This document shows, in pieces, positions 27,441-35,719 of a DNA stretch of 64,000 nucleotides; position 1 is the first letter of the stretch, and each line of letters starts with the position of its first letter. The position numbers and the translations under genes were made by a program. The notes beneath the pieces are model-generated. The model worked only from the letters and a program-made list of their open reading frames with translations, made no database searches and was not told where the DNA came from. The stretch is from positions 1 to 64,000 of the forward strand of contig CAYSJA010000030.1 of the NCBI GenBank assembly GCA_964431235.1, given 5' to 3'. Source of the stretch: UBA12465 sp964431235. GTDB lineage: Bacteria > Patescibacteriota > Patescibacteriia > Patescibacteriales > UBA12465.

Positions 27441-28148
27441 ATGATTAAGAAAAAAGATAAAAAACAAAAACAAGTCAAAATAAAAAAAGATTTTTCTTCT
27501 TTTTATAATAAAAATAAAAATTATCCTATAAAAGAAGCAGTGGAAATTATAAAAAAAATAAGCACGACGAAATTTGACGCTTCAGTAGAAATCCATCTTT
27601 GCTTAGGAATTAACACTAAAAAAAGCGACCAACAAATAAGAGGCGCTGTCAATTTGCCTCATGGAACTGGTAAAACCGTTAGAGTGGCTGCTTTTGTTTC
27701 TCCTGAAAACGAAAAAGTGGTTAAAGAAGCTGGGGCTGATCTTGTTGGTGGCGAAGAATTAATTGCAAAAATCAAAAAAAGCGAAAAAACCGATTTCCAA
27801 GTAGCGGTAGCTGAACCGATAATGATGAAAAAATTAGCTATTATTGCAAAAATTTTAGGAACTAGAGGCCTAATGCCCTCCCCTAAAAACGACACTGTTA
27901 CCCCTAATCCAGTCAAGGCCATAAAAGAATTAAAAAAAGGTAAAGTTAGCTTTAAAAATGACGACACTGGTAATTTACATATTGTTATTGGTAAAGTCAG
28001 TTTTAGTAATAGTAAACTAATAGAAAATTATCAAGCTTTTCTGGATTCAGTCAAAAAACTAAAACCTAATTCAGCTAAGGGAATATTTATTCAAAGTGCT
28101 ACTTTAGCCTCATCTATGAGCCCAGGTATAAAAATATCAATTTCTTAA
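27441..28148 (+). CDS. rplA: 50S ribosomal protein L1 (uL1)
   Basis: 235 residues from the ATG at 27441. A GTG at 27399 in the same frame would give 249. The core is clear: ATKFD-type strand (STTKFDASVEIHL), VNLPHGTGKTVRV, GTRGLMPSPKNDTVT and the C-terminal GIFIQSATLASSMSPGIKI. A lysine-rich N-terminal extension of about 25 residues precedes the usual start of the fold. L1 forms the mobile stalk at the E site. In many bacteria it represses its own operon. Confidence 0.94.
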   Translation: MIKKKDKKQKQVKIKKDFSSFYNKNKNYPIKEAVEIIKKISTTKFDASVEIHLCLGINTKKSDQQIRGAVNLPHGTGKTVRVAAFVSPENEKVVKEAGADLVGGEELIAKIKKSEKTDFQVAVAEPIMMKKLAIIAKILGTRGLMPSPKNDTVTPNPVKAIKELKKGKVSFKNDDTGNLHIVIGKVSFSNSKLIENYQAFLDSVKKLKPNSAKGIFIQSATLASSMSPGIKISIS

Positions 28149-28177
28149 ACCTGATTAAACCGATTAAACCCTTGCTA

Positions 28178-28206
28178 TTGACTTAATATTATAAATAAGA
28201 TATACT
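28178..28206 (+). promoter_or_regulatory. Promoter of the RRM protein gene
   Basis: TTGACT at 28178-28183, 17 bp, TATACT at 28201-28206. Transcription would begin near 28213, upstream of the strong hairpin at 28231-28260, giving a ~100-base leader. Confidence 0.75.
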
Positions 28207-28230
28207 TATTTTGTAGGTAAGCAATTTTTT

Positions 28231-28260
28231 AGAAAGGGCGGATCCTTATCCGCTCTTTCT
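28231..28260 (+). promoter_or_regulatory. Strong leader hairpin before the RRM gene
   Basis: AGAAAGGGCGGAT pairs with ATCCGCTCTTTCT (13 pairs, one G-U) around a CCTT loop. It lies inside the leader made from the promoter at 28178. It may terminate read-through from rplA, attenuate the RRM gene, or bind the RRM protein. No clean T-run follows, so simple termination is less convincing. Confidence 0.65.
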
Positions 28261-28313
28261 TTGCTAATAAAAGGTCGTCTTACATTTGTTAAAAATAAAA
28301 ATAAGTAAACCAA

Positions 28314-28571
28314 ATGAAAAAATTATTCGTCGGCGGTTTGTCTTTCAAGACAACTGAGCAAAGTTTAGCTGATGCTTTCGCAAAAGCTGGAAAAGTTTTA
28401 TCCGCCGTCATTATCACTGATCGCATGACACAAAGATCCAAAGGTTTTGGTTTTGTAGAAATGGAAAATGAAGCGGATGCTGATAAAGCGATAGAGATGT
28501 ACAACAATCAAGAACTAGACGGACGCCGCATTGTAGTCAATGAGGCTCGTCCCATGGAAAAAAGATTCTAA
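28314..28571 (+). CDS. RRM-domain RNA-binding protein
   Basis: 85 residues, one complete RNA recognition motif and little else. RNP2 is KLFVGGLSF (3-11) and RNP1 is KGFGFVEM (about 43-50). This matches the small glycine-poor RRM proteins known from cyanobacteria (Rbp type) and several other bacteria, where some are cold-induced and bind mRNA. Targets here are unknown. It has its own promoter, a structured leader and a terminator, so it is a single-gene unit under separate control. Confidence 0.93.
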   Translation: MKKLFVGGLSFKTTEQSLADAFAKAGKVLSAVIITDRMTQRSKGFGFVEMENEADADKAIEMYNNQELDGRRIVVNEARPMEKRF

Positions 28572-28600
28572 GATATCCTAAGATATAGAAAATGTGATTA

Positions 28601-28634
28601 AAAACGCCCTCTTTTATAAGATGGGCGTTTTTTA
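28601..28634 (+). terminator. Terminator of the RRM gene
   Basis: AAAAACGCCC (28601-28610) pairs with GGGCGTTTTT (28624-28633). Inside, TCTT pairs with AAGA. The T-run follows directly, and the A-run on the other side lets it also serve iscU, which ends at 28674 on the - strand. Confidence 0.85.
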
Positions 28635-28673
28635 ATTAAAATATTATATCACTTCAATAAGCATATGTTTATT

Positions 28674-29075
28674 TTAGTCTTGATCTGATTTCTTTGTTTT
28701 TTTAACTCTGGTCTCATAATCCAAAATTGCTTTTTTTAAACCTTGAATCGCCATTACCGAACAGTGGATCTTTTGCTGGGGTAATCCTCCTAAATCATCG
28801 GTAATTTTCTGCCAAGGGTACTTTTTCGCTTGATCAAGAGTCATACCTTTTACTTTTTCTGTCATTACTGAGGCAGTAGCAATATTTGAAGCGCAACCAA
28901 AGGATAAGAATTTGACATCTTTTATTCTACCTTTTTCTACTTTTAAAAAAAAATCTAATTGATCACCACAAACCATATTACCTATCCGGGCATAACCATC
29001 TGGTTTTTTAATCTTACCAATATTTCTTGGCTTTAGAAAATGATCTAAAGTTTTTTTAGTATAATTTAAAGACAT
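28674..29075 (-). CDS. iscU: Iron-sulfur cluster scaffold protein, IscU/NifU N-terminal type
   Basis: 133 residues with the three cluster-holding cysteines C36 (GNMVCGD, with the modulating Asp38), C61 (FGCASNIA) and C105 (IHCSVMA). Fe-S clusters are built on this scaffold with sulfur from a cysteine desulfurase, here encoded 600 bases away at 29675. The LPPVK-type chaperone motif of E. coli IscU is replaced by LPQQKIHC, as in NifU/SufU-like scaffolds. The many Fe-S proteins in the window (ferredoxin, hydrogenase, NuoF-like) are plausible clients. Confidence 0.93.
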   Translation of the reverse strand: MSLNYTKKTLDHFLKPRNIGKIKKPDGYARIGNMVCGDQLDFFLKVEKGRIKDVKFLSFGCASNIATASVMTEKVKGMTLDQAKKYPWQKITDDLGGLPQQKIHCSVMAIQGLKKAILDYETRVKKTKKSDQD

Positions 29076-29160
29076 ATATTAAAATTTATTTTTCGTTTTA
29101 TTTAATAATTCTACTACAAAGAATAAATAAAATCTAGCAAATCTAGTACCTACATACATA

Positions 29161-29189
29161 TTGACATAATTGTAAAAATATATTAAAAT
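29161..29189 (+). promoter_or_regulatory. Promoter of the small membrane protein gene at 29222
   Basis: TTGACA at 29161-29166, 17 bp, TAAAAT at 29184-29189. It gives a ~26-base leader. Confidence 0.75.
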
Positions 29190-29221
29190 AAACAAAAATA
29201 GAACTTTAAAAATTATGTACC

Positions 29222-29617
29222 ATGAAAAAAAGATATAAAGATCTTTTAAAACAGCTTATAGCAATCTCTTTTCTCTCTTTTCTTTTAAGTTATGTTATTA
29301 GTTTAATAGGTGTTATTTTAACAGCTTTCAGTCTAGGATACGACTATGATGAGTTAATTAAACCTTTAAAAAGAAAAAGGAATTGGCTCACTGTTAAAAT
29401 ATTCTTAGCAATGGAAACTGGTTTTTTAGGAAGCTCACTACTTCATGCCGGACTTTTTCCTGGCATAAGTACTCTTATTACTGTTATAATCGGTATAACA
29501 GTTGGTTTTGTTTTTTTTGTTTTTGGATGCTTATTAGAAAAATATAAAAAAAAGAAAAGAAAAGCTACCAATACAAAAAAATTTAACTGGTACTACTTAA
29601 AAATGCTAATGACTTAA
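29222..29617 (+). CDS. Small membrane protein, unknown function
   Basis: 131 residues with hydrophobic spans at about 11-38 and 58-105 (two to three crossings), a loop rich in Lys/Arg (KPLKRKRNW), and a basic tail (KYKKKKRKATNTKK). I do not recognise a family. It is a self-contained unit with a near-consensus promoter and its own terminator, inserted on the opposite strand between the iscU and iscS genes. Confidence 0.65.
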   Translation: MKKRYKDLLKQLIAISFLSFLLSYVISLIGVILTAFSLGYDYDELIKPLKRKRNWLTVKIFLAMETGFLGSSLLHAGLFPGISTLITVIIGITVGFVFFVFGCLLEKYKKKKRKATNTKKFNWYYLKMLMT

Positions 29618-29646
29618 AAATCAATTTAAAAAAATTGGTTTTTTTT
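29616..29646 (+). terminator. Terminator after the small membrane protein gene
   Basis: AAAATCAATTT pairs with AAATTGGTTTT, with one G-U, and an eight-base T-run follows. The stem overlaps the stop codon. It lies between convergent genes and is A-rich on the left, so it may also act on the iscS run. Confidence 0.65.
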
Positions 29647-29674
29647 CGTTTAATAAGAATTTTTGCTGATAAAC

Positions 29675-30829
29675 TTATTCTATAGGAGAAAAATGGCGCA
29701 ATCTTTTCACTGTTTGTTTTAAAGCCTTAACAGTATAATCTATTTCTTTTTTAGTATTGAAGCGCCCTAAAGAAAAACGAATATTGCTATTTAAATAATT
29801 TTTTTCTAATCCCATGGCTTTCAAAACATGAGAAGCACGCAAATTAGAGGCTGAACAAGCAGATCCGGTAGAAACACATATTCCTTTTTGCGATAAATCA
29901 ATTAGAATCGCTTCACCTTCTACATTGCTAAACATAATATTTAAATTGGCCGGAATGCGGTTTTTGAAACTGCCGTTTAATTTAATTTTTGGAATTTCTT
30001 TCTTTAACTGCTGCCATAAATAATCTTTTAATTCTTTTATCTTTTTCAAATATTCGTTTCTTTCTTGATAAGCTAAAAATAGAGCTTCGCTAAATCCAAT
30101 TATTCCCGGCATATTGCAAGTGCCAGAACGCAAATAATTTTCTTGGCCTCCACCAACAATAATAGGGTTAATCTTTATATTTGGATTTATATAAGCTAAA
30201 CCTACACCTTTAGGGCCATAAAGTTTATGAGCGGACAAACTAATAAAGTCAAGGTTCATTTTTTTGATATCAAGTTTAAGATAAGGAACGGCTTGGACAG
30301 CGTCGCTATAAAAATAAGCACCGTTTTTATGAGCTATCTCGGCTAAAGATTCTATATCTTGAATTATACCGATTTCATTATTAACAGCCATAACTGAAAC
30401 TAAAATCGTATCCTTCCCTATTATTTCTCTTAAACTATTCGGAGTAACCAAACCATTTTTATCAACCGGTAAATAATCAATTTTAAATCCCTCTTGAGAT
30501 AATTTTTTAACAGTTTCCCTAACACAGGAATGCTCTATTTCTGATATTATTATCCTATTTTTTTTCTCAGTCTTATTAGCTAAAGCCACACCTCTAATTA
30601 TCATATTACTGGCCTCGGTGGCACTTGAAGTAAAAACAACCCCTTTTTTATCTGCTCCTAAAATTTTAGCTATCCTTTCTCTAGCTAGTTCTAAATCAGA
30701 AAAAGCCTCCTGCCCTAAAGTATGAATGGAAGCTGGGTTACCGTATTTTTCACTAAAATAAGGTTGCATTTTTTTTAATACACGAGGATCGAGTTTTGTT
30801 GTAGCGGCATTATCTAAATATACTATCAT
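29675..30829 (-). CDS. iscS: Cysteine desulfurase, IscS/NifS type
   Basis: 384 residues, class V aminotransferase fold. YLDNAATTKLDP opens the protein. LSAHKLYGPKGVG carries the PLP lysine (near 205) and STGSACSASN the sulfur-accepting cysteine (near 324) in the long flexible loop of group I enzymes. It moves sulfur from cysteine to the IscU scaffold and often to tRNA thiolation enzymes. It is last in the - strand run that begins with gapA. Confidence 0.95.
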   Translation of the reverse strand: MIVYLDNAATTKLDPRVLKKMQPYFSEKYGNPASIHTLGQEAFSDLELARERIAKILGADKKGVVFTSSATEASNMIIRGVALANKTEKKNRIIISEIEHSCVRETVKKLSQEGFKIDYLPVDKNGLVTPNSLREIIGKDTILVSVMAVNNEIGIIQDIESLAEIAHKNGAYFYSDAVQAVPYLKLDIKKMNLDFISLSAHKLYGPKGVGLAYINPNIKINPIIVGGGQENYLRSGTCNMPGIIGFSEALFLAYQERNEYLKKIKELKDYLWQQLKKEIPKIKLNGSFKNRIPANLNIMFSNVEGEAILIDLSQKGICVSTGSACSASNLRASHVLKAMGLEKNYLNSNIRFSLGRFNTKKEIDYTVKALKQTVKRLRHFSPIE

Positions 30830-30835
30830 ACATTT

Positions 30836-31432
30836 TTATTTTACTAATTCAATTGAATTAATAACTACCGGCTCTAAAGGAATATCCCTAACTCCTGTTT
30901 CAATGCTCTCTATCTGTCTAACAATTTCCATACCTTTTACTACCTGACCAAAATTAGTATGAAGACCATCTAACCAGGGAGTTTCTGACTTAGTGACAAT
31001 AAAAAATTGTGAACCATTAGTGTTAGGGCCGGAGTTAGCCATTGCCAAACTTCCGGCTACTAATTTATGGTTATTTATCTCGTCGGCGAATTTATAACCT
31101 GGATCGCCAATACCATAACTGTTTATATTATCACCTTTACTATTAGGATCACCGCCTTGAATCATAAAATCATCTATAACCCGATGAAATTTAGTTCCAT
31201 CATAAAACCCTTCTTGAGCCAAATTTAAAAAATTATTAACGGTAATAGGTGAATCTTCACTATAAAATTCAACCGTAATAGCTCCTAAACTAGTATTTAT
31301 AATAGCTTTAGAGTACTGTTTTGCTAAATCTTTTTGACCGTCTAAAATTCTCATATTATTTACATTAGAACAAGCGCTAATTATTAAAATAAAAATAAAA
31401 AAGAAAAGAAATAAAAATATTTTTTTTAGCAT
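30836..31432 (-). CDS. Cyclophilin-type peptidyl-prolyl isomerase, lipoprotein
   Basis: 198 residues. The N-terminus has a long hydrophobic stretch ending in a lipobox (LIISAC), so the mature protein should be lipid-anchored outside the membrane. The cyclophilin domain (~40-198) shows FHRVIDDFMIQGGDP, GSLAMANSGPNTNGSQFFIV and LDGLHTNFGQVVKGMEIV, with the catalytic Arg in FHRV. It helps exported proteins fold. Confidence 0.93.
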   Translation of the reverse strand: MLKKIFLFLFFFIFILIISACSNVNNMRILDGQKDLAKQYSKAIINTSLGAITVEFYSEDSPITVNNFLNLAQEGFYDGTKFHRVIDDFMIQGGDPNSKGDNINSYGIGDPGYKFADEINNHKLVAGSLAMANSGPNTNGSQFFIVTKSETPWLDGLHTNFGQVVKGMEIVRQIESIETGVRDIPLEPVVINSIELVK

Positions 31433-31490
31433 AGTTTTAATTTACTTTATTCTAATTTATTATTAAATATTTAACAAGTTTAGATTTAAT

Positions 31491-32945
31491 TTAAACTCTA
31501 AATTGCTTTTTTATATTCTTATCCTCTTCCTGCCTCTTTTCCTCTATTACTTCCTTGGCTTTTTTACGCAACGTCTTTAAATTAAGATTATTAAGATTTT
31601 CTGCTCTTGCCAATAAAATTTTTCTATCGTTTTTTTTGGGTTCCTCTATTACCTCGCTAAGTAAAACATCCAAAATAGCGCCGATTTTAGGACCAGGTTT
31701 TATTTCGAGCTTTGACATTAAATCATCTCCGTTTACCTTCAACATTTTAACCGACACCGGATCATGTTGAACTTTCTCCATCATATATTGTAGATGCCTT
31801 AATTTATAAGGCATAGCCTTAGTAATACCCGAACCTAAACGGTCTGCTACCCTTAAATCAATCAAATCAGATAAATTCTCCCGTCCAACTTTAGCGATTA
31901 AGCGCCTAACCGAGGCAGCGGTAACTTCTCCGACATTATAATAAAACATATGATTTTTTACCAAATTAACCACCTTCTCTCTATCTTCATTGGTAAATTT
32001 TAATCTCAACATTATTCTGTCAACCATTTTAGCTCCTAAATACTCATGATTATAAAAAGTTGAAATATTATTGATTATCTTTTTGGTTTTAGGCTTGGCA
32101 ACATCATGAAGAAGAGCGGCTAGGCGCACCTGCCAATCAGAATTAGGACAATATTTCAAAGCTAGAACATTATGTTTAAAAACTGGATAAATATGATGCC
32201 TATCTTGCTTAACTGCAACTCCTTGTTCTAACTCAGGAATAATATATTGTAATAGTTTGTTATTATGAAGTAACAAAATCCCGGCTGCCGGGTGCTTTGA
32301 AGCTAATATTTTAATCAGTTCGTCTCGTATCCTTTCTTTGGAAATAAATTTAATGCTGCCGGCTAATCTTACAATAGCGCGCTGGGTTTTTGGTTCTAAA
32401 GAAAAATTTAATTGAGAACTGAAGCGAATCGCTCTTAACATACGCAGAGCATCTTCTTTAAATCTGTCTGCCGGTTCACCAATAGCTCTAATAATTTTTC
32501 TCTTTATATCTTTCTTACCGCCATAAATATCAATTATTTCTTGGGGTTTATCCGGATCAATTGCTAAAGAATTAACTGTAAAATCACGACGAGATAAATC
32601 TTTTTCCAAAGAATCTTCAAAATTAATTTTATCAGGATGGCGGCGATCAGAATAATTACTTTCGCTGCGATAAGTAGTTATTTCCAAAACTGCCCTTACT
32701 TTTCCCTTCTTTTCTATGCCTATTTCTTTTCTAATCGGCAAAATTACAGTTCCAAAAGAGTTATTATATTTAGCATTAGGAAAAATTTTAATTAGTTCAT
32801 CAGGTTTGGCATTGGTAGTTATATCCCAATCTTGGGGATCTTTTTCCATTAAAAAATCACGTACGCAACCACCTACGATATAGGTTTCAAATCCCTGTTT
32901 TTTAATAGCCTTGGTTGTATTAAGGACAAATTTTGGTATTTTCAT
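31491..32945 (-). CDS. cca: tRNA nucleotidyltransferase / poly(A) polymerase family with HD domain
   Basis: 484 residues. The class II nucleotidyltransferase head has IVGGCVRDFLM and the metal-binding DWDI pair, with SLEKDLSRRDFTVNSLA and the AIGEPADRFKEDALRMLRAIRF block. An HD-type domain (LLHDVAKPKTK, KNHMFYY) follows near 280-340. This layout fits a CCA-adding enzyme that repairs tRNA 3' ends. With no second paralogue in view, poly(A) polymerase activity cannot be excluded. It lies directly after hydA in the same run. Confidence 0.88.
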   Translation of the reverse strand: MKIPKFVLNTTKAIKKQGFETYIVGGCVRDFLMEKDPQDWDITTNAKPDELIKIFPNAKYNNSFGTVILPIRKEIGIEKKGKVRAVLEITTYRSESNYSDRRHPDKINFEDSLEKDLSRRDFTVNSLAIDPDKPQEIIDIYGGKKDIKRKIIRAIGEPADRFKEDALRMLRAIRFSSQLNFSLEPKTQRAIVRLAGSIKFISKERIRDELIKILASKHPAAGILLLHNNKLLQYIIPELEQGVAVKQDRHHIYPVFKHNVLALKYCPNSDWQVRLAALLHDVAKPKTKKIINNISTFYNHEYLGAKMVDRIMLRLKFTNEDREKVVNLVKNHMFYYNVGEVTAASVRRLIAKVGRENLSDLIDLRVADRLGSGITKAMPYKLRHLQYMMEKVQHDPVSVKMLKVNGDDLMSKLEIKPGPKIGAILDVLLSEVIEEPKKNDRKILLARAENLNNLNLKTLRKKAKEVIEEKRQEEDKNIKKQFRV

Positions 32946-32960
32946 GAAATAATTATAATC

Positions 32961-34664
32961 TTATTTTTTTCTTTTAGCAAAAAATTTAGTATGAATAAGC
33001 TTAGTTGTCATTTTTTTGTCTTTTACCCATTTATAGTAATTTAACATTACCTGATTTTCATGGGCTCGACGCATCTTCTTATCAAGATCTATCTTATACA
33101 AACCTTGGCTACGTCTCTTCTTAATCTCAAAAGTAGTAGGAAAAGGTTGTCCACCACCGCCTAGGCAACCGCCAGGACAAGCCATAACTTCAATATAATG
33201 ATAATTTTTTAATTTAGTAATAATCTTGGGAAAATTACCAATACCGCTTACAACTGCTACTTTTAGTTTTTTTCTACCTAAATTAACTGTTGCCTCTTTT
33301 ATTCCTTTTAACCCTCTTACTTCTTTAAATTCTAATTTAGGCAAAATAGTTCTCTCTTTTTTATTTTTATTATATAAAACAACTGCTGAGCGTAGAGCTG
33401 ATTCCATTACTCCGCCGGAAGTGCCATAAATGGCAGCCGCCCCAGAACCATCGTTAAATAAAGAATTTGTTTCGCTATCTTTAAGTGTCGCTAGATCAAT
33501 CCCCTGCTTTTTCAGCATAAAAGCAAATTCTCTTACCGTCAAGACATAATCTACTAAGCGCCTATTTTTATAAAATAGTTCTTTTCGTCCAGCCTCGTGT
33601 TTTTTGGCAGTACAAGGAACAATTGAAAGTATTTTTATCTTTTTGTCGCTTAATTTATTTTTCTTAGCAAAATAGCTTTTTATAGCTCCGGCACTATGAA
33701 TATGAGGTGAACGAGAGGTAGTAAGACAAGGAATGAGTTCAGGGTGATAAAATTCAACATAAGCAACCCAAGATGGACAACAAGAAGTCATCATTGGTAA
33801 AATCGCTTTCTTGCTATCCAACCTTTCTAAAAGTTCTTCAGCCTCTACCATAGTGGTAATGTCAGCACCAAAATTTATATCAAAAACATAAGAAAAACCG
33901 ATTTTTTTTAAAGCTGTGTTTATTTTTTTAGCACAGTTTGTGCCATAGGGTAAACCAAATTCTTCGCCTAAAGAAACTCTAACAGCCGGTGCAAACTGAG
34001 CTACCATAATATTATCCTTATTTTCAAGGGCTTTTTCTACTTCTAGCCATTGAGTTTGCTCTTGAGCAGCTGCTACCGGACAAACATTAGTACATTGGCC
34101 ACAATAAATACAAGCTTTATTCTTATCAGCTACTGGTTTAACCTCCTGTTTGTAGCCATTACCGTCAAAATGCAAAAATTCAATTCCTTGCAAAGCACAA
34201 GCTTCTATGCAATTACCACAATCAATACATTGGCTACCATCTATTTCTACGGCATTGGAAAATTTATAAGTTTTACGATTATATTTTCTATCAGTAAATT
34301 CAGTTATTTTAATATTATAATCACGCGCCAAGTTCAATAAACCACAATTAAAACGCAAAGTGCAATCTGCACATTTTTCAATATGAGAAGCAAATAGGAG
34401 CTCAATATTCAAACGCCTCATTTTTCTAACTTTCTCTGATTCTGTTAATATTTCCATCCCCTCCCTTACTAATGTAGAATCAGCCGCTTGCAATTTCCTT
34501 TCCCCTTTTATTTCTATTAAAGATATTCTATCTCCGCCTTTATTTTTTAAATCCGGATGGTAGGAAAGAAAAGGAATTTTGATATTATTTTTAAGCGCTA
34601 CTTCTAATATAGTTTCACCTGGCTTAACTATTAATTTATTATTATTAATTTTAATGTGAATCAT
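32961..34664 (-). CDS. hydA: [FeFe] hydrogenase catalytic subunit with degenerate [2Fe-2S] domain
   Basis: 567 residues. H-cluster motifs are complete: TSCCPSW (C295 proton-relay, C296 ligand), PCTAKKHE (C351) and MACPGGCLGGGGQP (C496, C500). E274, E277 and R281 fit the proton-pathway residues. Accessory clusters are HIEKCADC-x5-C (H94, C98, C101, C107) and two [4Fe-4S] sites (C146/149/152/156, C185/188/191/195). The N-terminal ferredoxin-like domain keeps its shape (GETILEVA near 16-23) but the four expected cysteines are S34, D45, S48 and D62, so that [2Fe-2S] cluster should be missing. A NuoF-like gene precedes it. No HydE/F/G maturase is in the window. Confidence 0.94.
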   Translation of the reverse strand: MIHIKINNNKLIVKPGETILEVALKNNIKIPFLSYHPDLKNKGGDRISLIEIKGERKLQAADSTLVREGMEILTESEKVRKMRRLNIELLFASHIEKCADCTLRFNCGLLNLARDYNIKITEFTDRKYNRKTYKFSNAVEIDGSQCIDCGNCIEACALQGIEFLHFDGNGYKQEVKPVADKNKACIYCGQCTNVCPVAAAQEQTQWLEVEKALENKDNIMVAQFAPAVRVSLGEEFGLPYGTNCAKKINTALKKIGFSYVFDINFGADITTMVEAEELLERLDSKKAILPMMTSCCPSWVAYVEFYHPELIPCLTTSRSPHIHSAGAIKSYFAKKNKLSDKKIKILSIVPCTAKKHEAGRKELFYKNRRLVDYVLTVREFAFMLKKQGIDLATLKDSETNSLFNDGSGAAAIYGTSGGVMESALRSAVVLYNKNKKERTILPKLEFKEVRGLKGIKEATVNLGRKKLKVAVVSGIGNFPKIITKLKNYHYIEVMACPGGCLGGGGQPFPTTFEIKKRRSQGLYKIDLDKKMRRAHENQVMLNYYKWVKDKKMTTKLIHTKFFAKRKK

Positions 34665-34683
34665 TAAATATAATTTCTATTTT

Positions 34684-35715
34684 TTATTTTTGTTTATAAA
34701 TATTTTCTAAATAACTTTTTACAGTCTGGGACAGAGATGATCCTAAAGAACAAAAACTAGCCTGCTCTAAATTATCAAGTAAATCAATGAATTTTTTCTT
34801 ATTAATTTCTCCCTTTTTCAGCATCTCCCTAAGACGATAGCTTCCTTCCCGACAAGGTGTACATAAACCACAGCTTTCTGTTTCATAATATTTAAGCCAA
34901 TAATTAAGCAACTTATCCTTATCAGTCTTCTCTTTATTAAAAACCATAATAAAACCAGAGCCTTCAATTGGCGCTAAAAGCTGATTTTTGTCCAATACTT
35001 CGCCGCAAACCTCTCCGCCAAGTATAGCAAAAAAATCAAAATCGGGATAATTATCAGTCGCTCGTAAAATATCTTCAGCACTAGCATCAGCTGGTAAAGA
35101 ATAGACGCCCTTATATTTAACCGCGCCCGAAATTGTATATAAACGCTTGCCTTGATATTTATTCTTTGAAATCAGGCTAACACTATACAAAGTTTCTACA
35201 TTATTAACTAAAGTTGGTAAATTATTAATTCCCTTTTCGGCCGGAAAAGGCGGTCTTTTTTTAGGCTCCGCCCTATTTCCTTCTATTATATTCAAAACCG
35301 CGCTCTCTTCGCCACCAATATAGCTTGGACTTAACGGTTTGATAAAAAATTTAATTTTTTTAGCTAAAAATAAATATTTTTTTTCTGATTTTAAAACGGC
35401 AAACAGAGATTTACTGTATAAATTATAGTATTTTCTATTGATATAAAAATAAACTGTCTTTATTTTATTCTTCCCCAAAAAATTATAAGCCAAATTTATA
35501 CCATCTATCACTGTTGGTGCTTCATTTTTAAGCAAAAAAGCGTCCTTCTTTACCCCGGGCTCTCCTTCGGCAGCATTAACCACTATATAACCTCCGGAAA
35601 CCCTTCTTAAAGCACTTTTAACTATTAGCCATTTTTTAGCAGTTGGAAAATTAGCTCCACCTCGCCCGACTAAACCAGCATTTTCAATCTTTTCAATTAT
35701 ACTTTGACTTTTCAT
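34684..35715 (-). CDS. NuoF/HymB-like flavoprotein, minimal form
   Basis: 343 residues from ATG 35715, which begins just before GLVGRGGANFPTAKKW, the FMN-binding motif. An upstream frame to 35748 lies inside the SDR gene. NAAEGEPG, SYIGGEESAVLNIIEG and KKRPPFPAEKG-x-PTLVNNVET follow. An SLBB-like region and a [4Fe-4S] site (ESCGLCTPC plus a later FCSLG) end it. The N-terminal thioredoxin-like [2Fe-2S] and C-terminal ferredoxin domains of large HymB proteins are absent. The usual NADE(x)EPG reads NAAEGEPG, so NADH binding may be altered. It probably passes electrons between NAD(H) and the hydrogenase. Confidence 0.85.
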   Translation of the reverse strand: MKSQSIIEKIENAGLVGRGGANFPTAKKWLIVKSALRRVSGGYIVVNAAEGEPGVKKDAFLLKNEAPTVIDGINLAYNFLGKNKIKTVYFYINRKYYNLYSKSLFAVLKSEKKYLFLAKKIKFFIKPLSPSYIGGEESAVLNIIEGNRAEPKKRPPFPAEKGINNLPTLVNNVETLYSVSLISKNKYQGKRLYTISGAVKYKGVYSLPADASAEDILRATDNYPDFDFFAILGGEVCGEVLDKNQLLAPIEGSGFIMVFNKEKTDKDKLLNYWLKYYETESCGLCTPCREGSYRLREMLKKGEINKKKFIDLLDNLEQASFCSLGSSLSQTVKSYLENIYKQK

Positions 35716-35719
35716 GCCT

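Noticed and set aside
27399..27441. GTG start extending L1 by 14 residues
   Set aside because: The extra residues are not like uL1 and the ATG at 27441 is the simpler choice. Kept as an alternative only.
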